The notes: generated by a model not told the origin, from the letters alone. 64,000 bases of DNA from Boswellia sacra (GCA_013180625.2 SNVD02008150.1:248001-312000), one strand, 5' to 3'. Shown: positions 49,152 through 60,400, counted from the first letter of the stretch. A program made the numbers and translations.

Positions 49152-50195
49152 GGGAAAATTGAAAAAATGGACAAATTTAGGGGGCTGGTTTGAAAAATGG
49201 ACATGTTCTGAAATATTTTCATCCCATAGACACTTTTGTGTCTAAAAGACAAAAACACCCCTGTCCTAAAATAAATTCCCAAAACCTTGTTATTTCATAT
49301 CCTTCGGACAAATTTTTTTAAGAAAGACAGTAAAGCAAGACACAGAACAACGGAAACCAGTAACAGCTCGAATCACTTAACTTCACTGTCCCGAAACAAC
49401 CTCAATATCTGAAGCAGTAAGCAAAACGCGTAAGAGCAACTTTTCCTTAATCTCTCTGTAAATGGCATGAAAATTTAATGTATGTGTAGTGTTTTCGTCA
49501 TTGCTCGCATTGGTAACTGACAACCGCATTATATAGCTTAAAAATGGTTTATGTATGTGAACTAAGGGTAGAGATAGTGCCGTCTGTGTGAAAAAATGCT
49601 GGAAATTGGCTGTCGGTGTGCAAAAATGGGTTTTCGCAGTCGAAGGTCGAAGAAGACGACTGTCTTCGAGTGTCTTCGAGTGTAGTCGAGTGTAGTCGAG
49701 TGTCGTCGAGTGTCGTCGAGAAGTTCTGTCGGGACCGAATCACGACAATTCGGATGGTGGTTTCGAGTGTCTAGCCATTGCCTCGATTCTAGGTTCGAGT
49801 GTTGCGTGTTCGAGTTCCGTCGAGGGTCTTGTGGATTGTCAAAAGTTCGTGTGTCGCGTGTCGAGAGTCGAGTGTAGGACGCGTGGAACCGACCTGTAGA
49901 TGTCTCGAACCATTCATGTCGAGTGTTTCGAGAGTCGTGGACACCATTTTGTCGAGCTTTCGAGTAAGAGAGTCGAGTGTACAAGTTGACGAGTGTCGGA
50001 CGACGAAGTTAGTCGAGTTCGAGTGTCGTGTCACATATGTCGAGTGTCGAGTGTTTTTGTCGAGTCTCGTCGAGCGTTTTGGCAGAACGCTCTTTTTTCC
50101 CACTTTTGCAAGCTATTTCATAATTATTTTTTGTCCACGGATCTTATATGATATGATATATCTCAATCATGCAGGAAATGGAAACTTTACGCGTA
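49152..50195 (+). repeat. Left terminal inverted repeat of the large MULE
   Basis: It matches the right end in inverted orientation from the first base to just past the transposase start codon (GAAATGGAAA). The outermost ~220 bases are almost identical in both repeats. The left repeat has about 165 bases (49372-49535) missing from the right one. It includes a TCGAG array and presumably the mudrA promoter. A CATGCAG before GAAATGG looks like a splice acceptor for a leader intron. Confidence 0.9.
49667..50085 (+). repeat. GTCGAGTGT array in the left terminal repeat
   Basis: Dozens of TCGAG motifs, many spaced 10-11 bases apart (for example GTCGAGTGTAGTCGAGTGT at about 49680-49705), end at CGAGCGTTTTGGCAGAA just before the mudrA leader end. 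The array is CG-dense in a CG-poor window. Confidence 0.9.
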
Positions 50196-52967
50196 CTCAT
50201 TGCATATAATGGTTCATGGATTGTGCAAGAGAACGGTAGTTATTTGTATGCCGATGGGACGGGGAAGCCATTGATAATTCGTAGATGTGCTACTTATAAC
50301 GAGTTGGTTGACTGTATTAGTACTAAAATGGGTTGGGATCTTCGTAAGAAAAGAATGAGTTTAGAGGTTCAATTTTCTTGTAAGGGTGTTCTTCCAATGC
50401 CGATTCGTATTGAGACTGACGACGATGTTTCTTTTTTCATACAACATTGTTTGGAGGACCAACAATCATATACACCGTTAGTTGTTAAAGTTGAAGATAG
50501 GGAGAAGCAAAGACAGAGGTCAGGGTCAGGATCCGATGCAATCCGTTGGCGAGAAGGATGTTCTCATCCCTCATTCTTTCGTTCAGCAAGTGGGAGCAAC
50601 CAATTAAGTGAGTCTACTCCTGTTTGTGGACAACCAGAATTGAATGACGATGTTGGCGTTGAATTTGAGCAGTGTTTAGGGCATGCGGGGCATGAGTCAT
50701 TTGGGGTAGGGGTGTTATTTCAAAATGAAGAAGGAGTGCCTCCATCGATGCCATCGAGATTGGTACGTCATCTTGACAGCATTAGAGAGTTTGAGAGTGT
50801 AGGTAATATTGATGATGTTAATGATGACGATGGTGGGAATGAATATTGCGAAGATACTGACGATGGTGGTGATGATGTTCGTGTGCATGTTGACGATGAC
50901 AATAATGATTACACGGTTCATATTGAGAATGATGTTGAGGGATTGGATGATTTTGTTGTTGATGGGCACAATGTAGCCGGTTCACATTTCGATAATGAGG
51001 GAGAACGGGAGATCTTGAATGATGTGAACCAGGATGAGCCGTTTACCGTGCCTTATCCAATTCACTCCACACCTACCGTGCCTCCTCCAATTCACTCCAC
51101 ACCTACTCGTCCAGTATATGGCCATCAGGAAGATCCGATGTCGAATAATGACAGCTCTCAGGCTAACACATTCAGGTGGATGCCGCCTATCGTCCATCCA
51201 CCCTCCACAGATGCCGATGATGCCTCATCATTTGTAGTTGACGAGATTGAGGTTGGGGTTGGACAGATGTTTAACAGCAAAACGGAGCTTCGAGAGAAGT
51301 TAGCGATGTTGGCATTAAGACGAAACTTTCAATTCAAGGTGAGGAACTCCAACGCCACAAGGTTTGAGGTTGTATGTCGTGCTGAATCTTGTAAATGGCG
51401 TTTACGTGCCATAAAGGTGGCCGATTCACATTTCTTCCAAGTGAAAACGTATAAGAACCACCACACGTGCTCCGGAGCCGGACTTCACCCAGTTCACAAA
51501 CAGGCAACTGCACATGTCATTGGCAAACATATTAAGAGCAAATTCGTTGAGGCATCGAGAATATATCGTCCAAAGGATATTATGTCCGATGTTCAGGAGT
51601 CATTGGGTGTTAATATCACGTACAATAAGGCATGGAGGGCAAAGGAGGTAGCTTTGCAAGAACTTCACGGATCTCATGATGAATCATTCACACTACTCCC
51701 TCAGTACATGTACATGATTGAGAAAGCAAACCCGGGGACCAAAACGTCGTTAGAAACTGATGAGGATAACCATTTCAGATACTTTTTCATGAGTATGGGG
51801 GCCTCGATTGCTGGATTTGCATCGTCAATTAGGCCAGTTATTGCAGTTGATGGTTCCTTTTTAAAAGGGAAATATAGGGGTACAATGTTTTTGGCTTCTT
51901 GTATGGATGGTAATAAACAAATATACCCCTTGGCATTTGGAATTGGGCATTCTGAAAATGATGACTCCTGGAACTGGTTCATGAGACAGTTGCGTGATCA
52001 TGTTGTACAAAATGTCCGAGATCTTGTCTTCATTTCTGACCGTCATCGTAGTATTGAACGTGCTGTGGTTGCAGTTTTTCCTAATGCACTGCATGGATTG
52101 TGCACTCATCATCTCAAGGGTAACTTGAAGGCAACGTTCAAGGACAAGACTTTGTTGGAATTGTACTACCGCGCTGCAAGGACATATCATTGTGCTGATT
52201 TCAACTATCATATGCGACAAATTGAATCGCATATGCCAGCAGCAGCAACTTATCTTCAAGAGATCGGAGTCGAGAAATGGGCACGTTCACAGTTTCATGG
52301 TCGGCGGTATAACATAATGACAACAAATATAGCTGAGTCGATGAACAGCTGTTTGCGACACCATCGATTCCTCCCGGTGACGTTGTTAGCTGATTATTTT
52401 CGGGCCAACTTGCAGAAATGGTTCTATGAGCGTCGACAGCTATTTGCTAACTCAGAATCACATCTCTCACCCTGGGCAAACAAGTTGATGGAGGAGCGTT
52501 TAAAAGAAGGAGATCGTATGAGGGTTAGTGGTATATCTCTTACTATGTATGAGGTTAGAGGCAACGACCGTGTTTGCATAGTTGACATGCACGCGCGTAC
52601 ATGCACGTGCCGTGTGTTTGATCTTGACCAGCTTCCGTGTGCACATGTATTAGCGGTATGCAAACGTATGAATCTCCTTACATGCCATGATTACTATGCC
52701 CATTGGTATACCACCGAAACATTGTTACATGCATATGCTCTTCCAGTAGTTCCTGTTGGAGTTAGTGAGGATTGGGTGGTTCCTGAGGAGGTTCGCAGTA
52801 GAGTGGTTCTCCCGCCAGTGATGAGGAGACCAGCCGGTCGTCCTCGGAGGAATCGAATCCCTTCTGTCGGTGAGTCTAGCTCCTCTCGATCTTGCGGGCG
52901 TTGTGGAAGTTCCGGGCACAATCGTCAAACATGCCGAAACCCAGTTCCGCTGCATGACAGGGGATGA
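50178..52967 (+). CDS. mudrA: MuDR/mudrA-type transposase of the MULE
   Basis: A single long exon. I favour ATG 50178 (929 residues), because CATGCAG just before it looks like a splice acceptor; ATG 50169 would add MQE. Numbered from 50169, the parts are: an N-terminal beta-rich/PB1-like domain (1-110); an Asp/Asn-rich acidic linker (~205-290); a Mutator DNA-binding domain (~366-435, MFNSKTELREKL, HHTCSG); the MULE DDE catalytic core with VIAVDGSF (D561), ISDRHRSI (D624) and IAESMNS (E723); a SWIM zinc finger CTCRVFDLDQLPCAH (~814); and a CCHC knuckle CGRCGSSGHNRQTC (909-922). All catalytic and zinc residues are present, with no stop or frameshift. It should cut and join the element's own ends in the nucleus. 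Confidence 0.93.
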   Translation: METLRVLIAYNGSWIVQENGSYLYADGTGKPLIIRRCATYNELVDCISTKMGWDLRKKRMSLEVQFSCKGVLPMPIRIETDDDVSFFIQHCLEDQQSYTPLVVKVEDREKQRQRSGSGSDAIRWREGCSHPSFFRSASGSNQLSESTPVCGQPELNDDVGVEFEQCLGHAGHESFGVGVLFQNEEGVPPSMPSRLVRHLDSIREFESVGNIDDVNDDDGGNEYCEDTDDGGDDVRVHVDDDNNDYTVHIENDVEGLDDFVVDGHNVAGSHFDNEGEREILNDVNQDEPFTVPYPIHSTPTVPPPIHSTPTRPVYGHQEDPMSNNDSSQANTFRWMPPIVHPPSTDADDASSFVVDEIEVGVGQMFNSKTELREKLAMLALRRNFQFKVRNSNATRFEVVCRAESCKWRLRAIKVADSHFFQVKTYKNHHTCSGAGLHPVHKQATAHVIGKHIKSKFVEASRIYRPKDIMSDVQESLGVNITYNKAWRAKEVALQELHGSHDESFTLLPQYMYMIEKANPGTKTSLETDEDNHFRYFFMSMGASIAGFASSIRPVIAVDGSFLKGKYRGTMFLASCMDGNKQIYPLAFGIGHSENDDSWNWFMRQLRDHVVQNVRDLVFISDRHRSIERAVVAVFPNALHGLCTHHLKGNLKATFKDKTLLELYYRAARTYHCADFNYHMRQIESHMPAAATYLQEIGVEKWARSQFHGRRYNIMTTNIAESMNSCLRHHRFLPVTLLADYFRANLQKWFYERRQLFANSESHLSPWANKLMEERLKEGDRMRVSGISLTMYEVRGNDRVCIVDMHARTCTCRVFDLDQLPCAHVLAVCKRMNLLTCHDYYAHWYTTETLLHAYALPVVPVGVSEDWVVPEEVRSRVVLPPVMRRPAGRPRRNRIPSVGESSSSRSCGRCGSSGHNRQTCRNPVPLHDRG

Positions 52968-53408
52968 TGTATACCAAATGTGTAAACCAAATGTTGATGT
53001 TTGCAACATTGTCTCTTTTTTTTTTTTTTTAACAAATCCTAAGCTTTTGAAAATAATATATTTTGGGTGTTGGATTTTGGCACTGTAAAGCAGTATTATT
53101 GTATTAAACACATCTTTATGGGCGTTGTTGTTAAACAAAATAATCTTACCTGACGCCCAACCGAAAAATAATTTGGTATCTGATTCGAAATCTATAAGAA
53201 ACAAGTGTTCTGTCCAATCGCTCGACGACACTCGACGGTAGAAACTCGACGCTCGACTTAATTAGCGGAACAGAAAATGAAATGAAATGAAGGGAATGAA
53301 AATGAAAAAAACGAATGTTCGGTCTAAACGCTCGACGCAACTCGAAGGTATAACTCGACGCTCGATCTACACGACACACAGCCCCTCGAAGCTCGATCAT
53401 ATTGAACA

Positions 53409-53655
53409 CGAACACGCGAAGCTCGATCAACATGTCACACGAACACTCGAAGCCCGACCAACACGTCACACGAACACTCGAAGCGCGACCACCACGTCAC
53501 ACGAACACTCGAAGCGCGATCAACCGGTCAGACAAACACTCGAAGCGCGGTTCACTTCGTCACACCAACACTCGAAGCTCGAGCACACGTCAGACAAACA
53601 CTCGAAGAACGACTAAACCTGTCACACGACCACTCGACGCTCGAGCTCACGGCAC
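53409..53655. repeat. 31-bp minisatellite, about eight units
   Basis: Units start with variants of CGAACACTCGAAGCGCGACC and end in ACGTCACA. The first three are 31 bases each and later ones vary by a base or two. It is built from the same CTCGA theme as the terminal-repeat arrays. Confidence 0.85.
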
Positions 53656-54114
53656 ACGAAGACTCGAACCTCGACTCTCGAACTCCGGAGGGTCTATAAT
53701 GTAATTTGCCTCGTCTCGACCCTCGACCCGCGACTCGCGATGACTGACACGTGGGGAGCTCGAACTTTGGGGTTTAAAAAGTTCTAGTTCTACCGTCACT
53801 TCCCGCTTCACTGCCATTTACTCCTACAAACCGTTTCAACTCTCCAAACTCACAGTTACGCACAGACAACGGTTGGGACGCAAACAGACGCGCAGCGACA
53901 ATCATCTCAACTCCCGGCGACCACAGCACCGATCGGCATTCAGGTACGGCGTTTATTTACCGGCCATGCATGTTGTTTTCACTAGTTCAGTGGATTTAGG
54001 GCTGTTTAATAATGTTTAGGCCGTTTATGTTTGTATATGTGATTTGAAAATGTATTGTATGTGGTTGGTTTCGGCTGTCGTTGCCGGAAATTTACAAAGG
54101 AGTTATGTTGTGGT

Positions 54115-54258
54115 AGTGACACACTCGACACTCGGCAAATGAGTTTTGTCGAGTGTTGTCGAGATATGTCTAGTGTTGTCGAGACATGTCGAGTGTAGTC
54201 GTGTTATGTCGAGTCTTGTCGAGTTTGTCGTGTTTCGTCGAGCTTTATCGAGCGTTTA
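54115..54258 (+). repeat. GTCGAGTGT array before the Ulp1-type gene
   Basis: TCGAG motifs in the same orientation as in the left terminal repeat, again closing with CGAGCGTTTAGGCAGAA. The two genes of the element thus have related sequences upstream. Confidence 0.85.
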
Positions 54259-54354
54259 GGCAGAATGCATGCTTTGTGGCTGTTTTTGGCTGTTTTTTTG
54301 CCTTTTTGTTTCATATTGAACTATAATGGACTTCTTTTTGCCAATTTGAAGCAA

Positions 54355-57300
54355 ATGGCTGGTGAATTTGGACTGTCCTTCACGCTTAAGACACCGGATA
54401 CGGAACACTACCAGGCCGTGGTCACAAACATGGCAGGTTGGGACTGTATACAATGGATCCGGGCGAGCTTCAGTGCGAGGCAGAAGGAGATGTTTCGTGC
54501 AACATGTTTCGGATTTCTCCTAGACATCCGTCGGCTCTCCTTTCCGTCTCAGTTGGCGCACCACGTGCTTCAGTGGGAGGTTAACACCGTGGGGTACGAC
54601 CGGGAGATGTGGTTCCTTGTTGAAGGTAAAAAATTGGTTTTCATGTACAATGTTGTTACAAAGTCATAGTTTTGCACGTATGATATTTTTAGTTATTTAA
54701 CTGTAACATCGTTGTCATCTTATGTAATTTTTTTCCTTATTTGCAGGACGACTCATTCGTTTTTCTGCGCACGAGTTCGGTTTGATAACCGGCTTACGAT
54801 TTGCTTCCACGGTGCCACCAATACCGACGATGTTGCATCCGTGCCGATTGTTGGATACATACTTCGATGGCATGGACTTGGATCTCATCGCTTTGTATGA
54901 AAATCTTAAGAATATGAATGTGTCTCGTATGCCAGACGAGGATGTCGTGAAGCTAGGCGTGTACTACGTGCTTGAGCGTTTCTTCATGGCCCGGGATAGA
55001 CGCCGACACGTGTCTAGGACATGGTTGAATTTTGTAGACAGACTGGATGAATTTAATACGTATCCATGGGGTTCGTTGTCCTACGAAAAGACATTGGGCT
55101 CGATGAAGAGGGCTTTGGTTGGGAGGTTAGAAAATTACAAGAGGCGAGCCCAAGCGAAGACGAGGCAGGTGGAGCGCTATAACTTGGAGGGGTGCCCGTA
55201 CGCCTTTCAGGTACGTTCTGCTATCCATGAGTGTGACCGTGTTGATTTCTGTTTGATGTAATTTTAGTCCATGTCACTAACTAACCTGTTCGATGTAATT
55301 AAGGTTTGGTTGTACGAGGCCGTGCCTTACTTTGGCACACATTTTGGTACAGTGCCACAGGAATGCGCGGCGAGGATACCACGGTTGTTGAAGTGGGAGA
55401 CAGTTAAGACCCCGTCCCAGAACGCTACCTACACTGATATACTGAGGGTTAGGAGGCGGGTTAGTACGAATCCTGTGTTACATCGAATTGTCTTGTTTTT
55501 TGTTCAACCAAAAACTGATAACAGTTTCGCGTGATCTGATTATATGTTGACGCAGGCTAGGCCGCTCGTCGTTTTAGAGCCGTCCGTTGTGGAGCAGCAG
55601 ACGGAGTGGTATGCACGGCTCAATGAAGTAGTTGGCATCCGTAGAGGTGCACATGTGGCTTGGGCAACAGCTACGGATGCTCCTTTACTGGCGGCGGAGA
55701 GCATTGAGCCACTTCCTGCTGAGGCGGCTGCAGCTCCACCTCCGGAGGGACCAGCAGCTCCACCTCCGGAGGGCCCATTAGGTCCACATCCAGAGGGTCC
55801 AGCAGGACCACCCCCTGAGGGACCGGGACCAGCAGCTCCACCTCCGGAGGGTCCATCAGCACCACCTCCGGAGGGTCTGCCAGCTCCACCTCCTGAGGGA
55901 CCGGGACCAGCAGCTCCACCTCCGGAGGGTCCATCAGCACCACCTCCGGAGGGTCTGCCAGCTCCACCTCCTGAGGGACCGGGACCAGCAGCTCCACCTC
56001 CGGAGGGTCCATCAGCACCACCTCCGGAGGGTCCGCCAGCTCCACCTCCGGAGGGTCCATCAGCACCACCTCCGGAGGGTCTGCCAGCTCCACCTCCTGA
56101 GGGACCGTCAGCTCCACCTCCTGAGCTCTCATCCGCTTCACCTCCTGCTGGCATCAGTTCCCCTGTTGACCCGGATGTGGTTGCAGCAACAGACACGGAC
56201 AGTCCTGACATGGACGTAGGGCCTGGCAGTCCACCGCTGGAGCCTTTAAGTCCACTGCCAGAGCCGTTCCATAGTTCCGGAGCTCCAGGAGCATCGACGA
56301 CGGCGTCGGGTCGGCAGGTAAGAAATGCCAGTCGGCATTAATATTCTTGTACGTATACATTTGCTGCTCTGTTGGTTAATGAAGACCCTTGTTACAATTC
56401 TCATGCAGGTGCCGCCGGTCCATGACGACTTCCAGAGCACAGTTTTGCGTGAACTTGCTCTGTTACGGGCGGAGAACAGGGAAATGCGTGAGGAGATAGC
56501 TCGTCTCCGCGAGGCCGTTCTGGACCTCGGTGCGAACTTCGGAAACGATGACACGGTACTTTCCAATATTTACATACTGGATTTTGACCTGTTCCACACA
56601 CGCTTAAGCTGATGGTTATGTTTGTCTGATTTCAGGATTCAGATGCTGATTCCGACGGAGGTCCGGGTGATGACGGTGATGGTCCGCCGCCCGCGATTCC
56701 TGATTCCGTTAACCGGAATGTTCCTGCAGCCGATGCTCCTCCGGCAGCCTTAGTTTCACGCAGGGGTCGCCGCCTCCTACCAGCAAAGCATAAGCGGAGC
56801 CCCTTTGTCAGTCCACCAGGTAGGAAGAGGCCGAGGGTTCAGCAGCAGGAGGAAGCCACTGACCAGCAGCAGCCACAGCCCTCGGAGGAAGCCGCAGACC
56901 AGCAGCAGCCACAGTCAGAGGCCCCTTTACAATCCGAGGCGCCTATTGCTCAGTCGGAAGACAATCGATCTCAGTGGCCATCAGCAGATGTAGGAACTGG
57001 TCTCATTTTGTGCCCTCCGGTTCCACTTTTCGACCCACGTGCCCTGATAGCAGAAGTTGACATGAAGGGATTCCACGCGTGGCTGGCGGACGACACCAGA
57101 ACAGATCGCGCTGAGTTGGCAGTCTTCAGCGCAGATCGTAAGTTCTTCACGACGCTGATCAGCCCATCAGAATGGCTTGAAGCTGAGGTACTTTCATATC
57201 ATCTCTGGCTGTCGAATATTGCTATATACAATTGGATTCCTTATTGATAGCAATTGTTGTTTTCAGCACATAGACAGCTACTTGTGGGTTCTACGGTGCA

Positions 57301-58262
57301 GAGCTCGCGCCGTGACCAGACCTGGTGTACAGAGGTCTGCTTTCCTCGACACCACTTTTTGGGTACGTAAATCGTAGACATCTTACATTAACAATTTGTC
57401 ACTTGAAATTTATGATTCCTTCAATGCGCTAACTGAACTCATGAACTTGCAGTTGAAATTGAAGTCGTTGTGGGCGCTATACTCGGAAAGATTGGACGAC
57501 ATTACCTGGGCAAATGAGGAGGACATGGTCCAGTATATCCTAGGACAGGTGCCCCTCGCTGGAACACCATGGGTCGACGTTGATAGGGTGAGAACATTTA
57601 TATTCACTGAATTAGCATGTGCCATCTTATTTAAAATGTTGTGATTCATTTCCATTTCCGTGTTGTCAATTCGTTTTCAGCTCTATCTCCCAGTACACCT
57701 CACCGATGATCATTGGGTGGCAGCAGAGGTGCATTTGAATCGCCGTCAGATTTCCATATACGACTCATCTATTGGGCATACTTCTACGGACATAGTCATG
57801 CAGACAGTCCGGTGCCTCGCTGAGCTACTACCCCGTATGGTGTCAATGGAGGTTTACGGTATTCCTGACTATCCCACAACCCCATTTGACATTATGCGAA
57901 TCGAGGACGTGGAGCAGGTGCCACAGCAGGAGCCTGGGGGAGGGGCATGCGGCGTGTACTGTTTGAAGTACATCGAGTTCCTAGCGGGGGGCGTTCCACT
58001 GACCGAGATTAAGGCATTCCAGGACGACGAATGCCGGGAGAGAATGGCATTACATCTTTGGCTCAGCCGCGAAAACCCACAAGAGGCGGCCCCGCCCATC
58101 CTGGTGCCCTACGACATCAAGGCGCTGTTGCCTCAACCGGTAGTGCCTGCTGATGTTGCAGCTGCTGATGTTGCAGGCACTACCGCGACTGGACATGATG
58201 TGTCAGGAGATGTTATGACCACTATTGCCCATGACGACGTTGATTCAGCGAAGGTCAAGTAG
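54355..58262 (+). CDS. DUF1985 / proline-rich / Ulp1 (C48) protease-like protein of the MULE
   Basis: I assemble nine exons with GT-AG introns: 54355-54625, 54747-55210, 55304-55459, 55556-56317, 56409-56555, 56636-57187, 57267-57362, 57453-57587, 57681-58262, giving 1054 residues. Residues ~20-250 resemble DUF1985 (RFSAHEFGLITGLRF). Residues ~356-490 are PPPEGP repeats, and ~505-650 include a short coiled-coil-like stretch (LLRAENREMREEIARLRE) and basic, nuclear-signal-like clusters. The C-terminus is a Ulp1-type cysteine protease with H872 (DDHW), D889 (IYDSS), Q944 and C951 (GACGVYCLKY), so the catalytic set is complete. Ulp1 enzymes remove SUMO; the substrate here is unknown. The start ATG is chosen after a likely splice acceptor; an upstream in-frame ATG (54265) exists. 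Confidence 0.85.
55730..56135 (+). repeat. Coding tandem repeat PPPEGP (78-bp higher-order unit)
   Basis: Units of about 24-27 bases coding APPPEGPS or APPPEGLP are themselves arranged in a 78-bp higher-order repeat, beginning at 55820, 55898 and 55976. Opposite-strand frames of up to 223 codons are artefacts of the repeat. Confidence 0.9.
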
Positions 58263-58470
58263 CAGCCGAGCACGTTGGGACCATGAGATCACCTATTTTT
58301 TTTGTATATATTATGTTTAGTTAAACAAAATTGTTTTTTTTTTGTTTTTGGACACTAACACATTATTGTATAGTACATGTTTTTTATAGTAGCACATGGT
58401 TACGATGTATAGTTGTACGAAAACTTGTAAATACACAATATTCTATAGTGACATTATTTAATGGACTAAT
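58263..58470 (+). other. 3' region of the Ulp1-type gene
   Basis: AT-rich sequence between the stop codon and the nested element, presumably holding the polyadenylation site. No precise signal can be assigned. Confidence 0.4.
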
Positions 58471-58764
58471 CACACATACCTCCCCTGGGCTTTAGCTTAA
58501 TTTCATTCATAAACACTGTTTACCATTTTCCATTATACGATACCCCTTACTTTTTTGAAATTATTCATCGAAACCCCTTCCGTCAGTTTTGCCGTTAATT
58601 GTATGAAAATAAATGTAATGAATAAGGGAAAAAAGTAAACCCATCTAGTCGGGTCTGCTGGCCAGTCTCACGGGAGCTGCTCACAGAACCCAAGTGCTCT
58701 TCGCTGCCTCCCCTGCACTGCGCACGCTGATAGCAAGAGTTCAGTTGAGTTGAGTTGATGCAAA

Positions 58765-59006
58765 ATGAAGTTTAACATAGCAAACCCAACCACTGGTTGC
58801 CACAACAAGCTTGAGATAGATGACGATCAGAAGCCCGAGTCTTTTTAGATAGGAGGAGCTCCCAAGAATTTAGTACAGATGCTCTGGGGTCTACAATTCA
58901 TGGATATGTTTTTAAGATCATGGGAGGCTGCGACAAGCAAGGATTCCCAATGGAACTGGGAGTTCTGACTCCTGGTCGTGTTCATCTTTTGCTTCAAAGA
59001 GGAACC
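58765..59006 (+). pseudogene. RPS6: Ribosomal protein S6 fragment, first part
   Basis: It starts MKFNIANPTTGC and KLEIDDDQK in one frame. After a stop and shift near 58845 it continues [25 protein letters not shown] and GVLTPGRV, down to LLLQRGT. This is eS6 (RPS6) from residue 1 to about 85. No intron interrupts it, although plant RPS6 genes normally have introns. The order and lack of introns suggest a processed source. Upstream bases (about 58690-58764) may be its leader. Confidence 0.85.
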
Positions 59007-59818
59007 TGTTGACCCAGGTATGGCAACCCAAGAGGGGGGGGGGGGGTGATTTGGGTTTTTATTTATCAAAATGGATTTGTAAAACTTTTCTTGAATAACC
59101 AAAATTAGTTTACTCTATCTTTATTAGTTTACTCTTTCTTTAGGAATAAAGGTGAAGAATATGAAATTAGAAGTTATGAAAGATGCAAAGAGAATAACAA
59201 TAACGAACAATCACAATTGCAAGTAAATATAAAGAGATAGCGATAGAGAGAGTGCAAACTCAATTTACGTGGTTCGGCAAATCTTGCCTACGTCCACGGG
59301 CTCCTAGCTCCAAGCTAGGCTTTCCACTGAGTTGTAAAAATCTTTACAACTTGCTTGATGAACAACAACACCAAGACTTTTTCTTCAACTCTTGACAACA
59401 CTACACCAAGAGTTCTTCTTGATGAACAACCTCACCGAGGTAACTTTCTTCAACTCTTCATAACACCAAACCAAGAGTTCTCTCAAGGATAACTTTTATC
59501 CTTTACAAGGAGATCTCACTCTCACCACAATACAAGAACGAATAAAAAAATAGCAGCCACAAAAGCACAACTCTATTCAAAGAGTAGATAAAGAATATAA
59601 AAGTTCTGTAGACTTGATATTTCTCTTTTTTTTTGCTTGCTAGATGCCTCTCTTGCTCTGTTTGAATCCATGGGAGAAGGGCTCCTTTTATAGGCAATTT
59701 GATTGAACTTAATCAAGTTAAGACACCAACTCCAAATTTTCTGCCCACCATAAAAAACGTAATCTTGTCTGCCACTTTTTTCAATTTTCTGTTTGAAATT
59801 TGAAAATCTGCAACAACC

Positions 59819-60400
59819 AAGTCATTTGGATATTTGTAGCTCAAGATATGGCCAAAACACCATTCGGCGCTCATGTGAATTGATTTTTCTTCCATATGTC
59901 AGTCCACCGATTTGCATGTGTATTATGTCGGCCTTCCGTTTCAAATTTGAATTTCTTCAAAGAATATAAAATGTGATCCATTGAATCATCTTTCCAATGC
60001 CACAAGAATCAAGTCATTTGGATATCTCTAGCTCAAGATATGGATAACAAATCATTCAGTACTCATATGAGTTGATTTTTCTTCTCTGTGTCAGTCCACC
60101 AAATTGCATGTCAATTATGTCGGCCTCCCATTTGAAATTTGAATTTCTTCTAAACATATAAAATGTGCCCCATTAAGTCCTTTTTTCAATGCCACAATAA
60201 TCAAGTCATTTTTATATTTCTATCTCAAGATATGTCTGAAAGAGTATTCGGTGCTCATGTCAGTTGCTTCCGTTTGTCTTTCAAATTGCATAATAATTTG
60301 GACAACCTTACACTTGAATTTTGAATTTCTTTAAAACGTATGAAATGTTATAAATTGAGTAAACTTTCCAAAGGGTCAAGAATCACTTCATTTGGACATC
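59819..60400. repeat. About 190-bp tandem repeat inside the LTR
   Basis: Phrases AAGTCATTTGGATAT, AGCTCAAGATATGG, TCAGTCCACC and AATTTGAATTTCTTC return with period 182-193 at about 59819, 60012, 60202 and 60384. The last unit is incomplete. Confidence 0.8.

Larger units (their letters stand above)
52968..54354 (+). promoter_or_regulatory. Region between mudrA and the Ulp1 gene, with leader of the latter
   Basis: It contains two inverted TCGAG modules (from about 53204 and 53313, resembling the inner end of the right terminal repeat), a 31-bp minisatellite and TTTAAAA at about 53774. A likely leader exon ends CATTCAG before GTACGG (about 53945). A forward TCGAG module (54115-54258) then ends CGAGCGTTTAGGCAGAA. 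AATTTGAAG just before CAAATGGCT may be the splice acceptor before ATG 54355. Confidence 0.55.

Noticed and set aside
49667..50085. A CRISPR-like array because of regular short repeats
   Set aside because: There are no conserved repeat/spacer units. The motif is a 10-11 base degenerate repeat inside a plant transposon terminus.
50169..50177. ATG 50169 as the transposase start
   Set aside because: CATGCAG before GAAATGG looks like a splice acceptor. That would place this ATG in an intron, so 50178 is preferred. It cannot be excluded without transcripts.
53287..53704. Two overlapping open frames of about 100 codons on the plus strand
   Set aside because: They are translations of the 31-bp minisatellite (HTNTRS-type repeats) and have no start context or domain.
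55540..56211. A 223-codon Gly/Pro-rich open frame on the minus strand (and a 156-codon one in another frame)
   Set aside because: It lies exactly opposite the PPPEGP coding repeat of the Ulp1-type gene. The repeat lacks stops in several frames, and the composition is pure repeat.
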